A stretch of 9,038 nt of DNA from Candidatus Borrarchaeota archaeon. Its GTDB lineage: Archaea > Asgardarchaeota > Sifarchaeia > Borrarchaeales > Borrarchaeaceae. The notes under the pieces are model-generated. The model saw only the letters and a list, made by a program, of their open reading frames with translations. It did not search any database and was not told where the DNA came from. The stretch covers positions 1 through 9,038 of the forward strand of contig JAEORY010000130.1 of the NCBI GenBank assembly GCA_016840645.1, read 5' to 3'. Both the position numbers and the translations under genes were made by a program. This document shows positions 1 through 7,083 of the stretch, one piece after another. The stretch's first letter is position 1. Each line of letters begins with the position of its first letter.

Positions 1-818
1 CAGCACTCTCTGGATTGATTGACAATGGAACTCTTGCAGCAATTCAAATTATTAAGAATCTTTCACAATGCAAAGTTAGAGTTTTTTCTGTGGGAGGCTC
101 ACAAGCGATTGCAGCGATGGCTTATGGCACTGAAAGCATACCAGTTGTGTCAAAAATTTTAGGTCCAGGAGGACTTTACCCAACAGCGGCAAAATACATA
201 GTAAGTGGGGATGTTGGAATAGATATGCTAGCAGGTCCTAGCGAAGCTATAATATTTGCCACAGACGAGACTATAGATCCAAAAGCTATTGCTTGTGAAC
301 TTTTTGCACAATCTGAACACGGAAGCGATTCTGCAGCAATTTGTCTTACAACTAGTAGAGATTTAGCTGAACAGGTAAAAATTCTTGTAGAAGAGTCAAT
401 CAAAGATTCACCCAGGAAGCGATATATAGAAGAAAGTCTAGGAAATTATGGTGCAATCATAGTTACTAAAAATGTAAGCCATGCCATTGAATTTATCAAT
501 GAATACGCTCCTGAACATTTGCTTATTCTCTCTAGTGACCCAAAACCTATTAGTAAATTGATAAAAAATGCAGGAACAATTCTTCTCAATACTCCAATAC
601 CATTTGAAGATTATGGTGGTGCTGGCTCAAATCATATTCTTCCAACAACAAAAGTTGCAAAATGGAGAACTGGATTGTCCATACTTGATTGCGGTAAGTT
701 TGTTCCAATAGTCGAAGCATCAAGTTCTGCTGTTGAAGATTACGGTCCGATAGCGAAGATTTTGTCAGAAATGGAAAATCTACCTGCTCACTATAGATGC
801 TTTGAATATCAACTTTGA
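1..818 (+). CDS. hisD: Histidinol dehydrogenase, 5' end missing
   Basis: HisD is a cytosolic Zn enzyme that catalyses the last two steps of histidine synthesis, oxidising L-histidinol to L-histidine with two NAD+. The frame is open from the window edge (ATSGLIDNG...), so the first roughly 150 residues lie outside; about 271 of the usual ~430 are visible. Seen directly: GGSQAIAAMAYGT (from base 93), GDVGIDMLAGPSE, FAQSEHGSDS (Gln and His Zn ligands at bases 309 and 318), the catalytic Glu-His in EYAPEHLL (from 507), FEDYGGAGSNHILPT with the Zn-ligand Asp, and the C-terminal ligand His in LPAHYR. Spacing between these residues fits E. coli Q259/H262/E326/H327/D360/H419 to within two positions, so the enzyme should be active. 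Small deviations: the usual GPGN is GPGG, and the tail CFEYQL is atypical. A TTG at base 15 is internal and not the start. Confidence 0.96.
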   Translation, partial: ALSGLIDNGTLAAIQIIKNLSQCKVRVFSVGGSQAIAAMAYGTESIPVVSKILGPGGLYPTAAKYIVSGDVGIDMLAGPSEAIIFATDETIDPKAIACELFAQSEHGSDSAAICLTTSRDLAEQVKILVEESIKDSPRKRYIEESLGNYGAIIVTKNVSHAIEFINEYAPEHLLILSSDPKPISKLIKNAGTILLNTPIPFEDYGGAGSNHILPTTKVAKWRTGLSILDCGKFVPIVEASSSAVEDYGPIAKILSEMENLPAHYRCFEYQL

Positions 819-1054
819 AACTTACCGCTTCTTGAGAAAGAGTTATATATTCTTAAGAAAAATGCAATTGCGCGGGAATTGTTAGGTGAAGCTGATGTGG
901 AGGAATCGTTTCCATCTATTTAACGAAGTTTCTTTCTGATTTTCACTCCATTAACGTGACCTTTGACCCCGCAAATAAGTTTTCGCAATTCATATCGTTA
1001 AACAGACTCATAGAGTGTTTAGCTTTTACTCAATTTGGTTAAGGTGTTGACAAA
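819..1054 (+). other. hisD-hisG spacer with in-frame open tail
   Basis: This 236-base gap separates hisD from the tight hisG-hisA block. After the hisD TGA, the same frame stays open for 34 codons (819-920) until TAA at 921-923, giving a hydrophilic, protein-like peptide with no start codon of its own. The later part holds a direct repeat TGACC at 957-961 and 964-968. I see no convincing TATA box before hisG; TTATATATTC near 842-851 is the best match but lies about 200 bases upstream. Whether hisG has its own promoter here is undecided. Confidence 0.4.
1041..1046 (+). promoter_or_regulatory. Ribosome binding site of hisG (AAGGTG)
   Basis: AAGGTG lies 8 bases before the ATG at 1055 and matches the complement of the archaeal 16S rRNA 3' end (CACCUCC). 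It supports this ATG. The same GGTGTT string recurs before hisH and hisA. Confidence 0.6.
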
Positions 1055-2047
1055 ATGCAACAATTGAAATTAGTAATTCCTAAAGGATCACTAGGGGAAC
1101 GAACGCTAAAATTATTTTCAGAGGCAAATTATGCCATCAAAGGCGATGACAGGACATACAGACCATACATAAATGATCCTGAGTTAAGTGTAAAAATCCT
1201 TAGACCACAAGAGATTCCCTCTTTGGTTGAACAAGGCGCACATGATATTGGGATAAGTGGTGAAGATTGGATTCGAGAATCCCAATCAGACGTAGAGATT
1301 CTAACAAAACTAGAATATGGACATGTGAAGATCGTATTAGCCGTTCCAGAGATATGGGAAGACGTAAAAAGTTTTTCAGATCTTGTAAGAAAATTTTTTG
1401 TAGAAGGAACTTCATTAAGAATTAGCACAGAATATATTAACACAGTTACAGAATATATACTCAAAAATGAAGAATATAAGGAACGATTTGGTGACAAAAA
1501 ACCATTAGTTATTACCCCTTGGGGTAAAAGTGGTGAAAACCCATCAGTAATCCTGCAACTATCATTTGGTGCAACAGAATCTAAGCCCCCAGAAGATGCT
1601 GATGCGATCATTGATAACACAGAAACAGGTACAACCATCAGAGCAAACAATTTGAAAATTATAGAACAAATAGGTGACTCTCAGGCCGTATTATTGGCAA
1701 ATATGGAGAGCCTGAAAGATCCTTGGAAACGAGAGAAAATGTCTGATGTGCTTACCTTATTGCAAGGCGTTGTTGATGCACGAAAACGGCTTCATATATT
1801 TATGAACGTCAAGGAAGAAAATGTAAACATTCTCCTTGCTACTTTACCTGCATTAAAACGTCCTACTATCTCTCCTCTTGCTGAAGAAGGATGGGTTGCA
1901 CTCAATACTGTAATTCCTCGAGATTTATTTATTGAACTGATTCCTAAACTTAGAAAGCTTGCTCAAGGTCTTGTTGTACACACACCAAGACAAGTTCTTT
2001 CACTTGAAGAGATAAGAAAACTAAATACTTTCAAATCTGATAAGTAG
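1055..2047 (+). CDS. hisG: ATP phosphoribosyltransferase, long form
   Basis: HisG catalyses the first committed step of histidine synthesis, joining ATP and PRPP to phosphoribosyl-ATP. At 330 residues it is the long form, which carries its own regulatory domain and needs no HisZ. Residues 1-~245 are the catalytic part: LVIPKGSLGERTL at 6-18, HDIGISGEDW at 63-72, and the PRPP loop around DADAIIDNTETGTTIRANNL at 181-200. Residues ~247-320 match the HisG_C (ACT-like) domain, with LPALKRPTISPLAEEGW at 264-280; in the family this domain binds histidine for feedback inhibition, so allosteric control is expected. A stretch around 140-165 is longer than in E. coli HisG. The ATG is supported by AAGGTG 8 bases upstream. 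hisC starts 9 bases after the stop, so the two are co-transcribed. Confidence 0.96.
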   Translation: MQQLKLVIPKGSLGERTLKLFSEANYAIKGDDRTYRPYINDPELSVKILRPQEIPSLVEQGAHDIGISGEDWIRESQSDVEILTKLEYGHVKIVLAVPEIWEDVKSFSDLVRKFFVEGTSLRISTEYINTVTEYILKNEEYKERFGDKKPLVITPWGKSGENPSVILQLSFGATESKPPEDADAIIDNTETGTTIRANNLKIIEQIGDSQAVLLANMESLKDPWKREKMSDVLTLLQGVVDARKRLHIFMNVKEENVNILLATLPALKRPTISPLAEEGWVALNTVIPRDLFIELIPKLRKLAQGLVVHTPRQVLSLEEIRKLNTFKSDK

Positions 2048-2056
2048 GGAATTTAA

Positions 2057-3157
2057 ATGGACTGGGAAAACCTCATTAGAGAAGAAACAAGAGCGTTGAA
2101 GCCATGGGAAGATCCAGCTCTTGAATTATTAAGCGAAAGTAAACCAATTGAAATAGTTCGTCTGAGTACCAGTGAAAATTACTTCATAGAGAAACAATGG
2201 CTAGATACATTATTCGAAGAAGTGATGAAAGAAGTAGACTTAAGAAGTTATCCTATTGAACGAAGTTTAAATGCACGTCGAGCAATGGCGGAATTTTTTG
2301 GCGTAGATGTAAACGAAATCGTTATTGGGAATGGTTCTGATGAACTAATTGAGTTACTCCCAAGAGTATTCATTGATCCTGGTGACGAGGTTGTAGCTAT
2401 CGACCCTACTTTTTCTGTTTACAAAATTAGCATAGAATTGGCAAGCGGACGATATACCCCGGTTCCCTTAGAAGAGAATTTTAGTTTAGACAACAATGAG
2501 ATAATTAAGGAAATTTCTGCCAAAACTAAATTTATTGTTATGTGTTCTCCAAACAATCCAACTGGCAATCAATTTTCTGAAGAACAAATAAGAGAACTAC
2601 TTAATCAAACTGATAAAATCGTAATAGTGGATGAAGCATACGTAGAATTTGCAGATTACTCTATTTTGCCTTTAATTCGTGAATTTGATAATTTAATCGT
2701 GTTTAGTACATTCTCAAAATCGGCAGGAATTGCGGGTTTACGACTGGGATTTCTATTTACAAATAAAGCGTTAGCATCCTATTTTCTACGAGTTATTGGT
2801 CCATTTTCAGTGAATCTGATTGCTCAACAAATGACGATTAAGCTGCTTCAAAATTTTGACTATGTCCGCAAAAAGGCTGAAGAAATTAAAAAAGAACGTG
2901 AATACCTCGGAAAGGAATTATCAAAGTTTCCTGTTACAGTCTTTCCATCGAAAGCAAACTTTCTCCTTGTTAAAGTTCAAAGTGATGACCTATCAGCAAC
3001 AGAAGTCGTCAACGGATTAATGAAAAAAGGAATCCTGGTTAGAGACCTAAGTAGTCACCCATTACTGGAAAATTGCTTTAGGACAGCAGTTGGAACACGA
3101 GAAATGAATACGATTTTGATTAACGCACTAAAAGATATATTTGAGGGAATTGAATGA
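2057..3157 (+). CDS. hisC: Histidinol-phosphate aminotransferase
   Basis: HisC transfers an amino group from glutamate to imidazole acetol phosphate, giving histidinol phosphate; it is a PLP fold-type I (class I/II) aminotransferase of the cytosol. The 366 residues are full length. Visible: NGSDELI at 92-98 (PLP phosphate site), SPNNPTG at 164-170, VDEAYVEF at 191-198 with the Asp that binds the pyridine nitrogen and the Tyr that touches O3', STFSKSAGIAGLRLGF at 217-232 with Lys221 as Schiff-base lysine, and FRTAVGT at 341-347 with the substrate-carboxylate Arg342. The usual N-terminal NENP(Y/F)G motif reads LSTSENYF (36-43), a divergent version. The ATG follows hisG by 9 bases with only a weak GGGA before it. 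The stop overlaps the hisB start (ATGA), suggesting translational coupling. Confidence 0.96.
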   Translation: MDWENLIREETRALKPWEDPALELLSESKPIEIVRLSTSENYFIEKQWLDTLFEEVMKEVDLRSYPIERSLNARRAMAEFFGVDVNEIVIGNGSDELIELLPRVFIDPGDEVVAIDPTFSVYKISIELASGRYTPVPLEENFSLDNNEIIKEISAKTKFIVMCSPNNPTGNQFSEEQIRELLNQTDKIVIVDEAYVEFADYSILPLIREFDNLIVFSTFSKSAGIAGLRLGFLFTNKALASYFLRVIGPFSVNLIAQQMTIKLLQNFDYVRKKAEEIKKEREYLGKELSKFPVTVFPSKANFLLVKVQSDDLSATEVVNGLMKKGILVRDLSSHPLLENCFRTAVGTREMNTILINALKDIFEGIE

Positions 3158-3732
3158 AAAGAACAGCTAAAATCGAAAGAACAACTAAAGAGACTCAAAT
3201 TTTTGTCAAAATAAATTTGGATGGAACTGGCAAAAGCGAAATTGATACGGGATATCAATTTATGGATCATCTTTTGACTGCACTCTCGAAACATTCCTCA
3301 ATTGATATTGATATTAAAGCTAAAGGTGATCTTGCACATCATATAATCGAAGACATAGGTATATGCTTAGGTGCTGCTTTAGATAAGGCTTTAAAGGATA
3401 AAAAAGGAATTAGGCGGTTTGGAAGTACATATGTCCCTATGGACGAGGCTTTAGTAAGAGTTGTTTTGGATCTAAGCGGGAGACCTTGGCATACAGTTGA
3501 ATTGAAATTCAAGCGAACACAGGTTGAAGATGTGGTGACGCAGGATATATATCATTTTCTGGTTTCGCTCATATATAACGCTCAGATGAATTTACATCTC
3601 ACTACTATTTATGGCGAAGATGATCACCATATCGCAGAAGCCGCATTCAAGGCACTTGCATTGGCGCTTAAAGAGGCTGTTAGGATCGATGATTCACAAG
3701 CAGAAATCCCGTCAACAAAAGGTGTTTTTTAG
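3154..3732 (+). CDS. hisB: Imidazoleglycerol-phosphate dehydratase
   Basis: HisB removes water from imidazole glycerol phosphate to give imidazole acetol phosphate, the HisC substrate. This is the monofunctional dehydratase (192 residues) without the histidinol-phosphate phosphatase domain of the E. coli fusion, so a separate phosphatase must exist elsewhere. Family Mn-binding repeats are visible: MDHLLTALSKH at 37-47, HHIIED at 62-67, and DDHHIAEAAFKA at 156-167, plus STYVPMDEALVRVVLDLSGRP at 91-111 and HFLVSL at 134-139. The first HHxxED block follows GDL with only one residue between, about three fewer than GDLxxDDHHTxED in E. coli. The start overlaps the hisC stop by four bases and has GAGGG 6 bases upstream. 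The stop shares one base with the hisH GTG. Confidence 0.96.
   Translation: MKRTAKIERTTKETQIFVKINLDGTGKSEIDTGYQFMDHLLTALSKHSSIDIDIKAKGDLAHHIIEDIGICLGAALDKALKDKKGIRRFGSTYVPMDEALVRVVLDLSGRPWHTVELKFKRTQVEDVVTQDIYHFLVSLIYNAQMNLHLTTIYGEDDHHIAEAAFKALALALKEAVRIDDSQAEIPSTKGVF
3718..3724 (+). promoter_or_regulatory. Ribosome binding site of hisH, inside hisB
   Basis: AAAGGTG lies in the last codons of hisB. It is 7 bases before GTG 3732 and 10 before GTG 3735, so it favours the first GTG as the hisH start, though both would give the same protein apart from one residue. Confidence 0.5.
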
Positions 3733-4352
3733 TGGTGAATATCGGAATAATCAATTACGGTGCAGGAAATCTTCGTTCAATATCTAATGGACTACGAAAA
3801 GCAGGAAGCGAAACATGGATCATAACAACGCCTAGTGAGATAAAATCACTGGATGCTGTTATCCTCCCAGGCGTTGGTGCATTTCGTGATGCAATTAACA
3901 ATTTAAAAGAGTTTATAGATCCAATAAAAGATACTGTAAACGAAGGAAAACCACTTCTTGCCATTTGTTTAGGATTACAACTCCTCTTTACTGAAAGTGA
4001 AGAAGGTGGGCTATATCAAGGGATGGATCTGCTTCCAGGAAGAGTAATCAAATTACCAGATACTGTGAAAATTCCACAAATCGGTTGGAACGATCTAGAA
4101 ATCGTTAAGAAAGACAATCCATTATTCAATGGTAAATTTCAAATTAAAAACGGTGCGCTTGTTTATTTTGTTCACTCGTATTACGGCAATCTTAAAAAAG
4201 AAGACTTAATTATGGCAAAAACGGAATATGGTGTTACTTTCCCATCAGTTATCTCAGATGGGCAAATATTTGCCACTCAATTTCATCCAGAGAAAAGTGG
4301 CGAAGTCGGCTTGAAGATGCTGGAAAACTTCGTTGATTTCGTAAAAAGATAG
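3732..4352 (+). CDS. hisH: Imidazole glycerol phosphate synthase, glutaminase subunit
   Basis: HisH is the class I glutamine amidotransferase that releases ammonia from glutamine and channels it to the HisF cyclase, forming IGP and AICAR. The 206 residues are full length. The catalytic triad is visible: Cys79 in LLAICLGLQLLF, and His185 and Glu187 in ATQFHPEKSG. INYGAGNLRS at 7-16, the oxyanion strand LPGVGAF at 45-51 and YFVHSYY at 145-151 are typical. The start is GTG at 3732, sharing its G with the hisB TAG; a second GTG at 3735 is the alternative. HisH is inactive without HisF, and hisF is not in this window, although hisA follows. Confidence 0.96.
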   Translation: MVNIGIINYGAGNLRSISNGLRKAGSETWIITTPSEIKSLDAVILPGVGAFRDAINNLKEFIDPIKDTVNEGKPLLAICLGLQLLFTESEEGGLYQGMDLLPGRVIKLPDTVKIPQIGWNDLEIVKKDNPLFNGKFQIKNGALVYFVHSYYGNLKKEDLIMAKTEYGVTFPSVISDGQIFATQFHPEKSGEVGLKMLENFVDFVKR

Positions 4353-4353
4353 T

Positions 4354-4387
4354 TTCTTTTTTAATATGGAAAATCAGGTGTTAAACA
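4354..4387 (+). promoter_or_regulatory. hisH-hisA spacer: T6, TATA-like string and RBS
   Basis: The 35-base spacer is the longest in the hisG-hisA block. It holds T6 at 4357-4362 running into AATAT, about 25 bases before the hisA ATG, and AGGTG at 4376-4380, 7 bases before the ATG. The T-rich string could be a weak internal promoter or simply AT-rich spacer. The RBS argues for ordinary leadered translation from the operon transcript. Confidence 0.35.
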
Positions 4388-5101
4388 ATGCAAATAATGC
4401 CAGCCGTTGATCTCAGAGAAGGGAAATGTGTTAGATTGACTAAAGGTAAACCTGGAACGGAAGAAACATATTATAACGATCCAATCGATGCCGCAAAATA
4501 TTGGTGGGAACAGGGTGCTACAACTATCCATATAATCGATTTAGATGCCGCATTAGGTTTGGGAGATAATATAGAGATCATAAAAGCTATAGTGAAAGAA
4601 GTAGACGCCGAGTTCCAAGTTGGAGGTGGAATCAGGGATATCGAAAAAGCATTGACACTGCACAAACTTGGGGTGGAACGCGTTATCATAGGTACTTCAG
4701 CTGTGAAAAATCCAGAAATGATTACAGTGTTAAAGGAAAAAATCGGTTCGAAACACATTATGGTTGCTTTAGATCATGTGCAAGGTAAGGTTGCAATCAA
4801 GGGATGGAGAGACGTATCAACATTTACTGCCTTTGACTTAGCTAAAGATATTGAAGACAAAGGAGCAGGATCTATTCTTTTTACAGCGGTAGAAAGGGAC
4901 GGCATGCTTACTGGACCTGATATTGAAAACACGGAAAACATGGTCCGTTCAGTGAACATACCTGTCGTTGCAGCAGGAGGCATTGCCAAGATTGCCGATG
5001 TAATGGCATTGAAACGAACTGGTGTTCATGGAGTAGTAATTGGGAAAGCTTTCTATCGAAATCGCTTTACCTTTAAAGAAGTCCTTAATGCCCTGAGATA
5101 G
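4388..5101 (+). CDS. hisA: ProFAR isomerase (phosphoribosyl-formimino-AICAR isomerase)
   Basis: HisA performs the Amadori rearrangement of ProFAR to PRFAR, the substrate of HisHF. It is a TIM barrel built of two half-barrels, both visible here: Asp8 in MPAVDLREGKCVRL is the first catalytic Asp, and Asp129 in VALDHVQGKVAIKGW is the second. Phosphate-binding Gly loops are GGGIRD at 79-84 and AAGGIA at 195-200, with FTAVERDGMLTGPD at 165-178 and GVVIGKAFY at 215-223. Length (237) is normal. AVDLREGK rather than a HisF-type start, together with this set of motifs, argues for HisA and not HisF. It is the last his gene in the window: 166 bases and a new promoter follow rather than hisF. Confidence 0.95.
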   Translation: MQIMPAVDLREGKCVRLTKGKPGTEETYYNDPIDAAKYWWEQGATTIHIIDLDAALGLGDNIEIIKAIVKEVDAEFQVGGGIRDIEKALTLHKLGVERVIIGTSAVKNPEMITVLKEKIGSKHIMVALDHVQGKVAIKGWRDVSTFTAFDLAKDIEDKGAGSILFTAVERDGMLTGPDIENTENMVRSVNIPVVAAGGIAKIADVMALKRTGVHGVVIGKAFYRNRFTFKEVLNALR

Positions 5102-5140
5102 TCCATCGTTAAAATTCTTATAAACTTGTTTTATGCTACT

Positions 5141-5157
5141 AAAATTAATCGAATTTT
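5141..5157 (+). terminator. Possible weak terminator after hisA
   Basis: AAAATT (5141-5146) and AATTTT (5152-5157) form an AT-only dyad with a 5-base loop, about 40 bases after the hisA stop and just before GATTTTTC. The stem is weak; archaeal termination needs mainly a T run, so the T5 at 5163-5167 may matter more. Low confidence. Confidence 0.25.
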
Positions 5158-5185
5158 GAAGATTTTTCATTAATTTCAGTCAAAG

Positions 5186-5192
5186 TATATAA
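5186..5192 (+). promoter_or_regulatory. TATA box of the hydrolase promoter
   Basis: TATATAA, preceded by the BRE-like CAAAG, is the clearest TATA box in the window. A start about 25 bases downstream would fall near 5214, giving a leader of about 50 bases before the GTG at 5268. It marks a new transcription unit separate from the his operon. Confidence 0.5.
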
Positions 5193-5209
5193 GTATGTAA
5201 TATACATAC
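5193..5209. promoter_or_regulatory. 17-bp perfect palindrome, likely operator
   Basis: GTATGTA (5193-5199) and TACATAC (5203-5209) are perfect inverted repeats around ATA. The palindrome begins directly after the TATA box and ends before the expected transcript start, where a bound dimeric regulator would block assembly of the initiation complex. The ATGT...ACAT core resembles sites of PadR-type and other winged-helix repressors. No regulator gene is in the window. Confidence 0.5.
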
Positions 5210-5253
5210 GCATATTTGTCTGAGAAATATCCGAAACTTAAATTTTAAATAAA

Positions 5254-5261
5254 GGGGGGAG
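5254..5261 (+). promoter_or_regulatory. Strong ribosome binding site, decides the GTG start
   Basis: GGGGGGAG lies 6 bases before GTG 5268. The ATGs at 5274 and 5277 would be 12 and 15 bases away, so GTG is the better start. It differs from the AGGTG type used by the his genes. Confidence 0.55.
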
Positions 5262-5267
5262 TTTTTC

Positions 5268-6065
5268 GTGCCAATGATGAATATTGGCGATATTGAGATG
5301 TATTACGAAATCCATGGGGAAGAAAACGAGATTGATTTGGTTTTAATTCAAGGGTTAGGTCTTGATATTCTGTCTTGGTATTATCAGATACCCGAATTTT
5401 CCAAAAAATACCGGGTGATCGCCTTTGACAACCGAGATGTAGGAAGAACCACTAAAACAGATATTAGTTACACAATTGACACCTTTGCTGAGGATACCTA
5501 CCAGCTTTTGAAAAAATTAGGAGTGGAGAAAGCCCACTTTCTCGGTTTTAGCATGGGTGGTATGATCGCACAGACCTTTGCTTTAAAGCACCCTGAAATG
5601 GTGAGGAGCCTTAATCTCTGTGCTACTGTTCCAGTCGGGACTGGAAGTGGGGTAAATGTCATAACCGTTTGGAAGGAGTTATATAAGATACTACCCCGAG
5701 AAACATACCTTAAGCAAGTGTTTCCGTGGATATGGACCTCAGTCCTCCAAAATGATGAGTTATGCAACACGATACTAGAGCAGTGGGTAAACGCTCCCTA
5801 CATTCAACCAGCGGAGGCATTTGCCCGCCAGTGCGAAACAATAGAAAAATTCAATTTGTTAGAGCAACTAAATGAAATCAATACTCCTACACTCATCTTA
5901 GTAGGAAGTTGGGATATCCTAACGCCTGTATGGTTGTCGGAGTGGATGGATTCTCTAATTCCAAATACAGAGTTGAAAGTAATCCCCGAAACTGGACATC
6001 TGTACATCATGGAAAAACCAGAAGAATTTAACAAAGCAGTTCTTGAATTTCTCGAAAAACACTAA
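5268..6065 (+). CDS. Alpha/beta hydrolase, enol-lactonase/haloperoxidase-like
   Basis: A soluble alpha/beta-hydrolase (265 residues, usual length) with no signal peptide or membrane segment. The oxyanion strand is VLIQGLGLDILSW (25-37), where the usual HG is QG; AFDNRDVGRT (52-61) is the DNRGxGRS block; the nucleophile elbow is GFSMGG with Ser95; the acid is Asp216 in LVGSWDILTP; and the base is His244 in PETGHLYIMEKPEEF. The complete triad predicts activity on an ester, lactone or similar substrate. The pattern resembles 3-oxoadipate enol-lactonase and non-haem haloperoxidase relatives, but the residues do not fix a substrate. The GTG start is chosen from the GGGGGGAG site. It has its own TATA box and operator-like palindrome. 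Sampled 60-base rows are 43-50% GC, against 28-40% in two sampled his rows, which may point to transfer. Confidence 0.88.
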   Translation: MPMMNIGDIEMYYEIHGEENEIDLVLIQGLGLDILSWYYQIPEFSKKYRVIAFDNRDVGRTTKTDISYTIDTFAEDTYQLLKKLGVEKAHFLGFSMGGMIAQTFALKHPEMVRSLNLCATVPVGTGSGVNVITVWKELYKILPRETYLKQVFPWIWTSVLQNDELCNTILEQWVNAPYIQPAEAFARQCETIEKFNLLEQLNEINTPTLILVGSWDILTPVWLSEWMDSLIPNTELKVIPETGHLYIMEKPEEFNKAVLEFLEKH

Positions 6066-6076
6066 AAAAGTCTTTA

Positions 6077-6127
6077 TAGGGATCAACAGTCTAAGAGTAA
6101 ACCGAACAATCCCTAATCCTTTTTTTT
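6077..6127 (+). terminator. Terminator after the first hydrolase
   Basis: TAGGGAT (6077-6083) pairs with ATCCCTA (6109-6115), a 7-bp stem with a 25-base loop. TCC and T8 (6120-6127) follow. The position, 12 bases after the stop codon, and the T8 fit termination in archaea or bacteria, although the loop is long. Confidence 0.5.
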
Positions 6128-6192
6128 AACTATGGAGTTTTAGGTCAACAATTTCAGGAATTACGTGTAGCCAAATGAAGAGATGAAAAAAT

Positions 6193-7083
6193 ATGCGTCA
6201 GGATATCACTTTTATTAGTGAAGGACTGCATTGCAGTGGCTGGCTTTACATACCTGATAATTTAGCCTCTGAAGATAAAGCACCTTGTATTGTAATGGCA
6301 CCTGGATACTCAGCCGTGAAAGAAATGGGATCATCTTACTTTGCGGAGCGATTTGCGGATGCTGGGTTTGTAACACTAGTCTTTGATTACCGCTATTTCG
6401 GAGATAGTGAGGGCGAGCCTCGCGGTCAGTTATTCCCGCTTGAACAGCAAGAAGACTACCGAAATGCTATAACTTGGATCTCAGACCACTCTCAGATAGA
6501 CCCTATGCGGATTGGGATATGGGGATCGTCTTATAGTGGTGGACTGGTCCTATATGTGGGAATTTTCGACAAGAGAGTCAAAGCGATAGTTGCACAAGTC
6601 CCTTCTGCCATGAATTGTGAGGCTAGGCGTGCAATGAATCCCGAAAGATGGGACTCGGTAGGCAAATGGCTGATTCAAGATCGTACAGAGCGTTATAGGA
6701 CAAGTAAAATTAATTATATCAAAGTGGTGGCTCCAGAGGGGGAACCTTGTGTTTTAAGCCAGCCTGGGACATATGAAGCATATATGGACATCAGCAAAAC
6801 TGCACCCAATTGGCGCAACCAGATCACAGTACAGTCCTTAGAAAAGCAACGTGAATTTGATCCAGTCAGCTTAATTCATATGATTTCGCCCACACCTCTA
6901 TTAATGATTCCTGCTGAACACGATAATCTACTTCCTCTCGATCCTGTAGTTTCATCCTATGAGCGTGCTTTGGAACCTAAGTCCATCAAGATTTTGCCTT
7001 GTGCTCATTTCGATGTCTACAAAGAGCCTTGGTCTGTAGAGGCAGTCGAAGCCGCTATTGACTGGTTCAAAACTCATCTTTAA
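6193..7083 (+). CDS. Alpha/beta hydrolase, dienelactone hydrolase/S15-like
   Basis: A second, unrelated alpha/beta hydrolase of 296 residues, cytosolic by appearance. IVMAPGYSAVKE (33-44) is the oxyanion region, LVFDYRYFGDSEGEPRG (62-78) the following block, and WGSSYSGG (110-117) the nucleophile elbow with Ser113 in a G-x-S-Y-x-G context, as in Xaa-Pro dipeptidyl-peptidase (S15)/CocE-type enzymes. Asp244 in PAEHDNLLP and His272 in CAHFDVYKEPW complete the triad. A cap-like insert lies at about 140-230. Such YcjY-like proteins are usually annotated as dienelactone hydrolase family; the substrate is unknown. The ATG at 6193 gives the family-like start MRQDITFISEG; only GAAGAGATG upstream resembles a binding site. 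No clear TATA box is present after the T8, so it may depend on readthrough from the first hydrolase. Two sampled rows are 47-52% GC. Confidence 0.87.
   Translation: MRQDITFISEGLHCSGWLYIPDNLASEDKAPCIVMAPGYSAVKEMGSSYFAERFADAGFVTLVFDYRYFGDSEGEPRGQLFPLEQQEDYRNAITWISDHSQIDPMRIGIWGSSYSGGLVLYVGIFDKRVKAIVAQVPSAMNCEARRAMNPERWDSVGKWLIQDRTERYRTSKINYIKVVAPEGEPCVLSQPGTYEAYMDISKTAPNWRNQITVQSLEKQREFDPVSLIHMISPTPLLMIPAEHDNLLPLDPVVSSYERALEPKSIKILPCAHFDVYKEPWSVEAVEAAIDWFKTHL

Noticed and set aside
957..968. Direct repeat TGACC before hisG as a regulator site
   Set aside because: Only two 5-base copies, 7 bases apart, with no TATA box placed to match; too little to call a regulatory site.
1129..1650. 173-codon open frame on the - strand inside hisG
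   Set aside because: It is a shadow of hisG: the + strand protein has complete family motifs over this stretch, and the reverse translation has no recognisable domain.
4354..4367. Terminator between hisH and hisA
   Set aside because: The T6 has no stem before it, and hisA follows within 35 bases with the same ribosome-site type, so transcription most likely continues.
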